A stretch of DNA of 64,000 bases, from contig CM066317.1 in assembly GCA_033807775.1 (NCBI GenBank), positions 11,491,870 to 11,555,869 on the forward strand, given 5' to 3'. Numbering within the stretch: the stretch's first letter is position 1; each line of letters starts with the position of its first letter. This DNA is from Saussurea involucrata (lineage: Eukaryota; Streptophyta; Magnoliopsida; Asterales; Asteraceae). The translations under genes were made by a program, and so were the position numbers. The notes under the pieces are model-generated. The model was not told where the DNA came from. It saw nothing but the letters and a program-made list of their open reading frames with translations, and searched no databases. Positions 44,736 to 55,600 of this stretch are shown here, piece after piece.

Positions 44736-45700
44736 TGTTGATCCAAACCCTCAGTGATTTGATAATGACCCTCTCCATTCTACTTAGTGAAAATTGTAAG
44801 TAAACAATATGTATCAGAGTTTCACTATCGCTGATAAGTACTAAGATCTTACAGTACCGCTGATAGGAACTCTCGCTATTTTAAATTAAACATTCAGCGA
44901 ACACTGTTCATCATTAATGCTCTGAGTCTGTTCAATCATTATGATGATCGCTGATAAGTTAGTTGTTTACTTATGATCCCTGAAGACAAGTTTCACGTCA
45001 ACAAAGGTTCTACGCTGAAGTTGAAGATCAAGCTCAAGAACCGGCGACAAGTCTCCTAATGAACTGATGCGGATCAGCGAAGACTCAGATTTGTCCACTC
45101 AACGTGAAGTATCAAGTACAAGACTTCAGCTACCGCTGAACTTTATCATTCGCTGAATAGAAAATGATAATCGCTGAATCAACGAAAGCTGATCATGAAG
45201 TCCTCCGTACAAAGTACTTTTGTCTTAACCCCCCTTGCACGACTCCGTACGAAATGTCAGAAAAGAACCTCCGACTGTCTGAAATCGTACAACCACTCTG
45301 ATACTACACTGTTCATCCATGCGGCTACTAAGGTTGTCAACCAAGGTCAATGACATACAACCAACCAGCTGATGACACGTGTAAAGTGTATACTGACTTG
45401 CATTAAATGCATGCAGTATATAAAGAGATGAACCCACTTCGTTTGAAGTAACTTGCTAACTCTGGACAAGTTCAATCTCTTATCTCAAGATAGGTTATTA
45501 TTAGTAATTTCCTTATCTCTCTTAGTGCAAGAAACCTTAGTGTTCCAACTTGTTTAGATTTAGGTTTATCCTTAATCTTGTTTCCGCAACAAGCTGTAAA
45601 TTGTTAATGATTTATCAATAAACAATTTAGAAAAGTAAAATCTGTGTGTTTGTATTCAACCCCCCCTTCTACAAACTTGTATAGGCCTTCGAGACCAACA
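44736..45700 (+). repeat. Sirevirus right LTR, complete
   Basis: 965 bp, TGTTGATCCAAACCC...GAGACCAACA. It matches the first LTR copy with few differences, followed by TSD CTATC. Confidence 0.9.
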
Positions 45701-46139
45701 CTATCCGGTATATTTTGCTTTTGCACACGTTTATCTTTAGGCCCGAGATCTCTTGAAAACACCTAAGGATCTTCATGAGATTTTTTAAGTTTGTCAAATT
45801 CCATTTCCCAAAAAAAAACCACATCATCCGCATATTGTAAATGCGACACATTTACTTCATTTCTTCCCACCTTGATCCCTTCAAATAGTCCTTTTTCCAC
45901 CGCCTCCTCCGTTAGAACATGTAAACTTTCGGCCACCACTAGGAAGAGGAACAGGGGTTAGTGGTCCCCTTGCCTTAAACCTTTTTCCATTTTGAACTCT
46001 TTGGTCGGTGTCCCATTTATAAGCACCGACATCGTTGCGGATTTTAGACATGTCGTGATCCAATTCCTCCATTTCTTCCCGAATCCCATTATCTCCAAGC
46101 TCTCTAAAAGGAACGGCCATTCCACGCTATCGTACGCCT
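45701..46139 (-). pseudogene. LINE-B, 5' part: RT palm with YADD, truncated
   Basis: On the minus strand the sequence enters at codons for KAYDSVEW, an L1-type RT motif, and proceeds through GLRQGDPL-like and LQYADDVVFFW-like blocks spread over different frames because of indels. The catalytic Asp pair is in the YADD segment near 45815-45850. It then runs into the LKINVCKSK region that continues at 32423 across the Sirevirus. The 5' end stops at 46139-46140, exactly against MITE copy B. LINEs commonly truncate at the 5' end. Confidence 0.8.
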
Positions 46140-46144
46140 TCTAA

Positions 46145-46529
46145 GGGTGCGTTTGGTACACTAGATAGGACATGACATAACATAACATATATCACTGTCG
46201 TATATTTGGCAGGACTTTTATGTGGAACATACAAGAACAGAGTGGAACAAGCTGGAACAAGCATGTTCCACCCCCACCCCATTGAACAATGTGGAACATA
46301 CTTATGTTTTACCAATATAACCTCAAAATAAAATATGATTCTCTTTTAAAACATCAAATACATATTCTATTTTATATTTTATTTATTCTTTAAATTTTAT
46401 TTATTGTATTTTATCTAATGTTATCTGTTATGTTCTGTCCAGTTCTGTCTACCAAACGATGAACAGTTGTTATGTCCTGTCCTGTCATATCCTGTCATGT
46501 TCTATCATTTTTACGTACCAAACACACCC
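46145..46529. mobile_element. Tourist-like MITE copy B, 385 bp, uninterrupted
   Basis: The ends GGGTGCGTTTGGTAC and GTACCAAACACACCC have TAA TSDs at 46142-46144 and 46530-46532. It is colinear with copy A and shows the single ATAAC that became the TSD of the TR-GAG insertion there. Confidence 0.9.
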
Positions 46530-46532
46530 TAA

Positions 46533-47744
46533 TGTATTTCACTGGTTTGATGCATTGGGTTAACAAGACGACATATTAGAAGTGTTATAAACCATTGTTT
46601 CTAAATGGTTGATATTTCGTTATCAACCAAAGGGAGACCCACTTTTATGTTTAAAGTAAAAGTCTTTAATGAAATAGATAGTGGTGGGAGTAACGAGAAG
46701 CATCGAAACATATGGACATTGTAGACCATCGAAGATAGGGTCATAGTTATGACTTATAAATCATATAAAAAACTTTTAATTATCTGATACAAATTTTAAA
46801 TTAAAGGGTTATGTAAAATACAGTTTGTAATACACTTATGACAAGTGCAAAACAAATGAACACTACAAAAATTATGGTGTAACCCTAGATACAAAAGTGC
46901 TCGATGATCGAAACTAGATTTGGTACAGACTATATGTTCAACATTAGCTTTTGGACCAACTTCATTTTGTTAAAATATATAACTGTGTTTCAACCACGCC
47001 TTTATTTATTATAGTCTTGGTAATCGTTGTTTGCTTGTTTTATGTCTGCTATATTATAGATGGTAAAAAAAAATCAACACCCATTTGTGGGATGATCAAC
47101 AATAGTGTTTGAGTGTTTAGATTTCTAAGACATTTAAGGATTTTAAACCTAATAGTAGATAACAATATTTAAAGATATAATATTGGGTTTGTTCGGTTAC
47201 AATCCTTGGAGATTTGAATGCACAAACTTATTCAAGATGAAGCGATAATGGACTTAAAATAAATCTAAATTGGGTCAATGGAGACAAAGTCAGTCTGTTG
47301 AGCCCAAACTGGTCATCATTTTAATATCAAACACCGTTTCTTTTTGTATGAATTGGACCAAGCAAAGAGGACCGAATCTTAAAACGTGAAAAGTTAGATT
47401 TTTGTTAAAAATAGAATCCAAACCCACCACAACCTCTCAAACGAAAAACATTAACCCATCCATCTCAACAAATTGTTCGATTTTCTGTAATTATTTTCTC
47501 TTCCTTTCAGTCCCTCGTCCATGAATGTGACCCCCTTGCTGGAAGGTCTCCCACGTATAGAACTATAAAGAAATGCCTGTAAGGTTAAGATCTTTGGTCA
47601 CTCCTTGACAACCTGTCCTAAGTGGCTAAGTCTAAAGATATCTCTCACTTTCTTCAATCAATCGTGCCGTATTAAGTAAGAGCGAGCCTATAACAACTAG
47701 AGAAAATATCAATAAGAAGTTTATATTATAAAAGGAACGTCTCA
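46533..47744 (+). repeat. Duplicated flank, copy B
   Basis: Homologous to 28447-30424 with point differences. It keeps about 270 bp absent from copy A (around 46900-47150) and lacks the 30056 MITE. No gene is seen. Confidence 0.8.
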
Positions 47745-48022
47745 AAAAAAATTCAAAGTGATTATACTTTTAGATATAAGAACATTCAACGTATATTCGT
47801 ATAGTAAATTTTGTAAACGAGTAAACGATTGTAATCTTTACTTATATTATAAAATAATTATTTAATATTTTTAAAATATATTTAAATTTAAGTTTAAAAC
47901 TTATTATTGCATACTTGTAACTTTTTAAGAAACTTTGTGTCTAAATAATTAATTATTTGATGAACATAGTTAAATAGAAAATAAACACTATCCAAGTAAC
48001 GTACCAAAACACTCCATAAAAG

Positions 48023-48724
48023 TAGAGGTGTCAATTTTGTAACAAGACAAACCAATCAATTGTTGTACTAGTCCGTATAAATTTAGTTGGTACCAATCGA
48101 AATGGTTGGTAGTACCGTACCAACTATTGAAACTTGGTTGATACGTGGTATTAAAAGTCGTGTACCACAGTAATACTGTACCGTACCGACTTAATTTTTT
48201 AATCATTTGTTAATTCAAATTTAATCAATAATACATGTTTTTATTTATAGTCTTTAAATTACCTTGTTTTTGTTTTTGTTAAATTGTAATACGAATTGAT
48301 CTATAAAACGTGATTGAATTCATTCGGCTATCCTTAATAGCTTTAATAACTCGTCTACACCTCCACGGTTCATTGTCGCATCATAATTGCCGCTTGTATT
48401 AGACTATTAGTGAATGTTTGTGTTATATGAATATTATTTGAATGGTTGTATAGGCAGAGATAAATGGTACAACACATATCAACATGCTATTAATGATTGA
48501 TGTTTTTAGTGCACTAGATCTAGGTTGTAAAGATGTCAATTTAATTAATTTAGACTTCAATTTTTGCGATGTTGAAACAAAACCATACCAACATTACCAA
48601 CCAAAAAAGTTGGTACACAAGTCTAATTGGTTGATACATGATACAAAATTTTGTGTATCAATTATAATTGATTGATATACGATATATAAAGATAAAACAT
48701 GATACCATACAATGTTCACTCCTA
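48023..48724. mobile_element. hAT-like MITE, 702 bp, GGTACCAA-rich
   Basis: It starts TAGAGGTGTCAATTTTGT and ends ACAATGTTCACTCCTA, imperfect inverted repeats of hAT type. The flanks CCATAAAAG (48014-48022) and CCATAAAG (48725-48732) look like an 8-bp TSD with one base added. The interior has many GTACCAA/TTGGTAC words in both orientations. No transposase is present. Confidence 0.6.
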
Positions 48725-48805
48725 CCATAAAGTGACAACCAATTACAAGTAAACCGAATATTCAAAAGTTTCTAATAAATAACTATATTTAGTCTTCATT
48801 ATGAA

Positions 48806-49823
48806 TCTATACATATAATAAATAAGTAACTAGCATGCCATGTGTCATTTTTTGGTGAGCCGATTTCAGTATTTTCTCGCCTAAACATGTATCTGGACGC
48901 AGTTTACATTATAAGTTCAATTATCACACTCACATTCACTCCTCCTTAAATCTCTTCTTAATTCAATTTTTTTAATTTATACGTTACATTTACTATCTTT
49001 ATAATTAGGTATGCAGTTTACTTTTAACCTCTTACTTTTTTATTTTTTATTTTAGACTCTTATCATATAAATATAAATAATGTATATGAACTAAAATGCA
49101 TTAAAAACATTTCTATTTTTTTTACAAATTATACAATTGTAATCGTTTCGTCAATACCTTCGAAATGAGCCCAATATTGAATATTTTTGGATTTAATTAT
49201 ATTATTAAATATCGTAAATATATACGAATTAATGTGTCGTGATTAGTATGAGATTTGTTGAAATTAATATGAGATTTGATACAAATAATCAATAAATTGT
49301 CGTGATTTTCTTTTTGCAATTTCATATCAGTTTTTACTTCAAAGTCAAATTCCTTCGACGAATTACAATTCTATCAAATTCCATTCTATCAACGAAACAC
49401 CCTTAGAATTATCATAAGAGATTTAACTACTTGGAAAAAAAAATATATCAGTTATCAACTGACTTTTGGATTATGAGTTCGAACATTTTTCAAAAATATA
49501 AATATGCAAATATTTTAGTATAGTATATTTAATTATTTATACTTTCTTAATCATGATTATATTATTTCCTCTAATTTTAATTGAACTACATAATATCAGT
49601 CATCAACAGATGGTTAGTTAATGATATTTGCAAAACATCCTTAGTGCAAACTGCCTAAAACAAAGACATTTTGTAACCAATTGTAAAAAAAACAACTCTG
49701 AAGGGAAAAAAGTTTAGAAAAGTAGCATCGTACTTTCGATGATCATTCATATATGTAAGATATGTTTTTGGCATGATTTAATTTTTTTAAATTACCCTGT
49801 GTAATACACGGGGTAATACCTAG
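48806..49823 (+). mobile_element. Non-autonomous Helitron, 1018 bp
   Basis: The 5' end TCTATACATATAATAAATA follows a host A and the 3' end CTAG precedes a host T, the usual Helitron A/T target. Ten bases before the end lies the hairpin CCCTGTGTAATACACGGGG (8-bp stem with one mismatch, 3-nt loop) at 49795-49813, then TAATACCTAG. There is no TSD and no Rep/helicase ORF, as expected of a non-autonomous copy. Confidence 0.75.
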
Positions 49824-49894
49824 TTTATAATAAATAAGTAAATTATGGACTTGATTCTTAAGATTTGTTATTTATTATCATTTAGTTTTATGGG

Positions 49895-50293
49895 AATTTA
49901 ATTGAAATACCCAAAGTTTGAATTTGACTTACCAAAATACTCGTTTTTTTCGTTTTTACCAAAATACCTATTTTTTCCGCGATGGGGGTCCGCGATCGCG
50001 GGCATGGACCAATTTTGAAATTTTTTTATTTCATATTTACACTTGCAGTCCCTGTCTCCCTGCCCGCGAAGGTGTCCCGTGGTGGGGACCAATTTTGAAA
50101 ATTATATTTACACTTTCAGTCCCTGCCCGGGAAGGTGTCCCGCGATGGGGACCAATTTTGAAAATTATATTTACACTTTCAGTCCCTGCCCGCGATCACG
50201 GACCCCATCGCGGAAAAAATGGTATTTTGGTAAAAACGAAAAAATGGGTATTTTGGTAAGTCAAATTCAAACTTTGGGTATTTTAATTAAATT
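49895..50293. mobile_element. Foldback element with CGCGATCGCGGG arms
   Basis: Arms 49895-50002 and 50188-50293 are inverted copies of about 105 bp with few differences. They include AATACCCAAAGTTTGAATT and end in the palindrome CCGCGATCGCGG. Between them two to three direct repeats of about 63 bp (GTCCCTGCCCG...TTACACTTT) fill the centre. Short open frames across it come from the repeats. Confidence 0.75.
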
Positions 50294-50689
50294 CTCTAGT
50301 TTTATTTATCACAAAAGAACCTTTCACCCAGGTAAGGTAACGACTATTCAATAAAAAAAGAGTAAATTACTGTTTTGGTCTCTCAGGTATGTCAAAAATT
50401 ACGAAACCGGTCCTTTAACTTCAAAAATTATCTTTTTGGTACCTATGGTATGCATTTTGTTACGAAATTGGTCCCTAAAGCTGACAATCGTCTCTTTCCT
50501 CCGTTATCATTAAGGGCATTTTGTCTTTTTATATTTCTTTCTTTTTAGAATTAAATTTTACTGAGTTTTTATTATTTTATTTTTTCTTATTTTTAATTGA
50601 CCAATTAGAAAATGACATGTGTCAATATATTTAATTTTTTTTCTTTTTCTTTCTTCTCTGCAACTTTCTTTCTTCTCTACCATACCTAC

Positions 50690-51003
50690 TTCATGGTGGA
50701 TGGTGGAAGAAGATGGAGAAATGTAATGAGAAGGTGGTGGGTTGACGATGATGGTCGTGGGTGGTGTGTGTATATATATACTGTGTCTTTGTATGTATAT
50801 ATAAAGAAATAAACAGAAGAAAGGAGAGAAGAAAGAAAGATGGTGGTGGTGGGTGGATGATGGTGGTGATGTGTGTATGTATATATATATATTGTATCTG
50901 TGTGTGTGTATATAAAGAAATAAGGAGAGAAGAAAAGTGGTGATGTGTATATGTATGTATATATCTATATCTATATATATATTGTATTTGTGTGTGTATA
51001 TAT
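50690..51003. repeat. Minisatellite of GGTGGT and TATATA units
   Basis: About three diverged units, each roughly 115 bp, joining a GATGGTGGTGGTGGG part, a GTGTATATATATA part and a TAAAGAAATAAGGAGAGAAGA part. It resumes after the Ty3 insertion at 58707-58830. Confidence 0.65.
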
Positions 51004-52599
51004 TGTAACGACCAGGACCAAAACGGATTAAATTTAATGTGTTGTGGATAGGTGTAATAAAAGTGAAAGTTGAGGGGCTAGTTGGTAAATATGAGATGAA
51101 GTATATAAGGGCACAAAACCCTAGACAACATTCCATTTTCCTGATTTGTGAATGTGTTTGTCGGCTGAGAATTTGTGATAGAGAGAAAGAGAAAGTTTTC
51201 TTTAGAATTCTAGAGCAAAAGAAGAAGAAGATTTCCAAGTAGCAACTAGAAGAAAAGGGTGTGTTGGGGATTCAATTTCTGCAAGGAACTACCAGGTAAT
51301 TTCGAATCCCCAACCCTGATTAAGTTGTTTTGTGGATTGTTGAATCATTGGAAGGTTTATATCGCTAAAGTTAATGTTTAGGCTCTTCAAGAGGATTTAA
51401 ACACCTTTAAATCGAGTTTAATCAGTACAGTTTATGGGGAAATGATTAAAGATGCTTAAGTAAGTGATTCGTCACATTATCTCACTGTTTTCGGGGTGTT
51501 TAGCAAGATTTCGGACCATAAAACTCTTCCAGCGTTCGTCCGGAAACCTTCAAGTAGGAAGGTGTCCGGGTGAGTGTCCGGGAAACCTCATAGTCGTGTA
51601 TTGGAAAGTGTCCGGACGTTGAGTCGTCCGGAAAACTGTGTCGTTCGGATAGGTAAGTCGTCCGGAATGCGGTGTTGTCCGGATATGTAAGTCGTCCGGA
51701 TTACGGTGTTGTCCGGATAGGTTTGGACGTCCGGAGAGTAGAAGTTGCCGGTAAGACTTGTTCACCCGGTAACCTGTCCGGAAAGTTGTGTGTCAGGTGA
51801 GAAGTGTCCGGATAGTTCTAGTCAGCTTATAAACCTGTCCCTTCGTTCAGGTAGACAATTTGGAAGTAAGGAGCATAGTAGGGAAAAGCAAGCAAACGTA
51901 TCAGGTGAGTTTTCTAACTAAAATACGTGCCTTTTAAAGTGATTACATGATGAGGAATGCCATGTTTTATTCTTATGCTTTTATTTGCATGAAAGTTGTT
52001 TAAAGTTTTATATGAGATGTATGCATACATTGTGGTAGACGTAAATTGGCTAAGTCGGGGGGAGGTTCCGCCAGTACTCACGTCGGGGGGAGGTTCCGTT
52101 TATGCCATGGAAGGGAGTATCCAATAAGGCAGCGTGAGACTGACTCGTTGTCACTTTCGAGTGACTTCAGGGTGCCATTTACGGGAGCGGATCTATCCGT
52201 GAAAGTTTTATGTAAAGTTACATGATATTTTCATAAAAAGTTATGTGAAAGTTTTATGCAAAGATATTTGAAAGTGATGAACTGCTTTTAAATGATTTTG
52301 AGAACTGTCAGGAGGGAACTCACTAGACCTCATGGTCTAACCCTCGCAATTTTCAAACTAACCCTTTTCAGGTAAGCAGATAATAGGAGGCTCCGGTAAG
52401 CGAGCAAGAGCAGGATAGAGTACTTATGCAGTTGGAGATAGTGCCACTCATACTTTTAGTGGTAGTTTTCTCAGTTGTGTAATAGGTTGTTTCCGCCAAC
52501 CTAAGTTATTTAGACAGATATAATGAAATTTATGGACCCAGTTTTGTAACTATTTAAATACAAATGCTAAGTATGCTTTATTTGGACTAGGTTGTTACA
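51004..52599 (+). repeat. Ty3-2 left LTR
   Basis: Runs TGTAACGACCAGG...GGTTGTTACA. It contains the TCCGG motif cluster at 51538-51832 and the block CACTAGACCTCATGGTCTAA shared with the other Ty3 LTRs. Confidence 0.9.
51538..51832. repeat. TCCGG(A) motif cluster in the Ty3-2 LTR
   Basis: About a dozen TCCGG words, many as GTCCGGA or GTCCGGAT, in under 300 bp, at spacings of about 15-30 bp. The other LTR repeats this at 57658-57925, and the solo LTR in copia-1 has a similar cluster at 17420-17660. Confidence 0.8.
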
Positions 52600-52601
52600 A
52601 T

Positions 52602-52614
52602 TGGTATCAGAGCC
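52602..52614 (+). other. Ty3-2 primer binding site
   Basis: TGGTATCAGAGCC follows the left LTR by 2 bases, matching initiator Met tRNA. Confidence 0.85.
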
Positions 52615-55600
52615 ATAGTTTAAGGGATTTAGGTGACCGGACGGGCCTAAACTTAAACTTTGGAGTAGAGATCACAACTGAGAATCAGAAAATGCGTTAG
52701 AAAGGCACTATTATTGATATAAGAAATGCGTTAGGAGGACACTATAGTGGAAATAGGACTAATAGGGTACCGAGGACGGTCATGTAAGGTAAGTTTGGGA
52801 TTACACCTGACCAGTGTAATTGTGAATTTACAGGTACATGTATGTGCTTGATCTGCCTTATTATTCTGAAGTTGTAGTCTGAAGCTAGTCAGGTGTCATG
52901 TTCCAGTACTCTAGAATGTCAGCAAGATTCCTGAGGGGTAGATTGAGACCCATTGTTGGGGAAGTATCGTGAGAGATCATTTATGGTGTGATGTATGTAT
53001 ACATCGTAGATACGGAATGTTGTTTGGAATGTTATGAGCCGTCTAGAGGTAGATCTTCGTGGGTTCGAAGAGGTTGATTGATTTCTTTTGAGTAAGACTC
53101 CCAGTTCTGGCGAGTCTCAGTTGTAGAAATCGTGGGATAGATCAGTTCGGATAGTAAGGAAGGACAGTGTCGAGATCTTGAAAGTGTCAATCCAAGAGCG
53201 AGCAGGGGATTAGAGCCCTGACTCTTTAGTCGAGTTGTTCAATGGCAGGATCATTGAAGAGAGATTTCAGTAGAATACTGAAAGCGTGTAGAAGTATAAT
53301 ATGAGATAAATTGGTCAAGACAAAAGTAATATGAAATGGTTGAGTAAGTGGACCGTTGAATGTATGTATAGCAAGTTGTTGCAAGACCGAGGGGGGGCGA
53401 CCGCTGGTCGAAAGTAGAGTGCCAATTATGAGTTGCGTGAGTAAAGCGTTTGACCTTGTTTGAGTGAGTAGCCTTCAATTACAAGTAGAGTTTCATGCAT
53501 TGAGATCGTATATGTGCATATGAGATTTTTCATAAGCAAAGTAAATGTGTAAATATCAAATTTGATCGGATATGAGTCGGCGTGTGCAAGCGTATGTTTA
53601 AAGAAAATGCAATTCCATTTACATCGCACAATGAAGTCTTGAGGATTACGATTTACAAAATATTCCACTCTTTTCATTATGAGTTAAATTGTTGTAAAAG
53701 TCAAGAAGACGTTGAATGCAAAACTTTTATGACCAAGATAAGTATTGTCATGTTGAAGTTATATAAATGAATGTGAGAACCGACTGGTTTATTTCGTGTC
53801 GGTAAGTCCTTTCAAAATTTTGTCGTATGAAAAGATTTTCATCCAATATTTATTTCTGTCGTAACAACATATTTTGGTTGAGTAAGATTAAGTTTTACGG
53901 AAAGTTGCATGCAAACGATTCTCGAGATTGTTGTGCAGGGCATTGAAGGGGTCGTGTGTACCCAAGTTGTTTCCAAGTGTTGTTTCTTTAAAATGATCAA
54001 AAGTGTGATGATTTATTTATCGCGTTGTCATGCATGAAGGCTATAAACTCACTAGGTCGTAGAGTAGTACGTTTTAAGCTAAGGAATAACTCCTAGAGTG
54101 GAGAGGTGTTGGACAGATCAGGGAAGAATGTTTGTAGTTTTGGTACTTGTACTCAAGAGGAGAGATGAGCAGTGGAAGAGTCAGAAGTGGACTTTAGTGT
54201 CAGTTGTATGAGGGTCTGTACCCTCGTGCGGTGACTGGAAATACAGTTGCCGATGGACGGTTGTGTTCTAGGGAAGGACTAGAAGTCATCAAGGTGTTGA
54301 TATTAGCAACTCGTTATGAGTAGTGTGGTGAAGTAGGAATGAAATATCCTCTACGTCGAATAAGAGTTTTAATGTGATATTGTAATATTGACGTTACACG
54401 AGAGAGTTTGAAATGAGGACGACGGGATGTGAATTTGATAATGATATGTTGGAAGGATTAGGTTCAGTAAGGGACCCTTGTTGAAGAATAGGTTAAGGAA
54501 GTATCAACAGGTTGACTAATGATGTTGAAGTCGGCAGCTGTGTGAGGTGGTTGAGGCCAGGACTTGAACCAGAAGGTTGAAAGTTGAGGGAGCACCTTGT
54601 AAGGGTGTTAAGATGGTGAAAGACTGATGTTTTAGATAAGCGTTTTACTTTCGAGGTTTGGATGGTTCGTAAAGGATGAAGTATTTAGCACGAACGAAAT
54701 GAGTGTATAAATTATGTCGATCTGTGAGGGATTGTGCCCTGTCTATGTAATGGTTTGGAATCGCTAAGAGCTAGTAAGAAACGAGTATGTTAGAATTATT
54801 CAGGAACTCGTGAGTTGTGGTTCCACTAGAGTTGGGGAGAGACAAGTAGCGAGATAGACTCGGTTATCTATGCGGGAGAACATGAAGGTAAGTTTGAGTT
54901 GTGTACGAATGACCATGAGAGACCTGGTCTGCAGTAAGATGTTATGAGTGGAGAATGTACGGATGAGTAGTGGCATCAATTGCCAAGATAAATGTGCCAG
55001 CCAGTGTGTGACGTGATGTTAGGAAGAGGAAGCATCAGATAGAAGTCTTTTCGGGGTTTCGGATGAGGTGTGCGATTTGTTAATTAGGTTGTTGGAGCAC
55101 GTGGTTTGTAAGTTGGTATTGTGCTATGGCTATTATCGGAATAGAATGTCAGAGCGGTAGTGGGTGGTTACCCAAAGGAGAAACCAAGTGTTTTTGGTTG
55201 CGTGAGTCGCTAAGTAAGTATATTTGTAGGATCTGGAAAAGGTTAAAGAAGATGTTGGATGAGTGGGTCTAAGAGGTGTGTAGTAAATGCTAAATCTTTG
55301 AGGAATGTGAATTGTTTCCTTTTGTGTGAAAGGATTAGTCCGAGAAAGTAACAGGTGAGAAATCAAGGAGTGTGTGGTGGCTTCGAGCATTGGTGACCTT
55401 TGGGATGACTTGGCTGAATGCCTAAGTTAGAGTTTTGGTGCAACTGTTTGGTTATGTTTGGTAAGGAGAAAGTGTTATCAGCATGTGGAAAGGTCGGAAG
55501 GGAGAGGCAAGTAACGTTTGGTGAGCAGTGCTCCACGTTAACGTGGGGAGTGGAAGATGGTATGTCGGGACTAGTGAGTAGAATGGAAGTAGTAAGCTTG

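Larger units (their letters stand above)
32424..45700 (+). mobile_element. Sirevirus-like Ty1/copia element with env-like gene
   Basis: A 13.3-kb insertion in LINE-B with TSD CTATC at 32419-32423 and 45701-45705. Order: LTR, a scrambled LTR/LINE segment, truncated LTR, PBS, gag, protease, integrase, RT, RNase H, a 960-bp gap, an env-like gene, PPT and LTR. An extra env-like ORF after pol in a copia backbone is the hallmark of the Sirevirus (SIRE/Maximus) lineage. gag-pol has two frameshifts and two stops. TCGCTGA motifs occur all along it. Confidence 0.85.

Noticed and set aside
50558..51238. 226-codon minus-strand frame rich in Tyr, Ile and His
   Set aside because: It crosses the minisatellite and the Ty3 LTR boundary, and the composition reflects TATATA and GGTGGT repeats.
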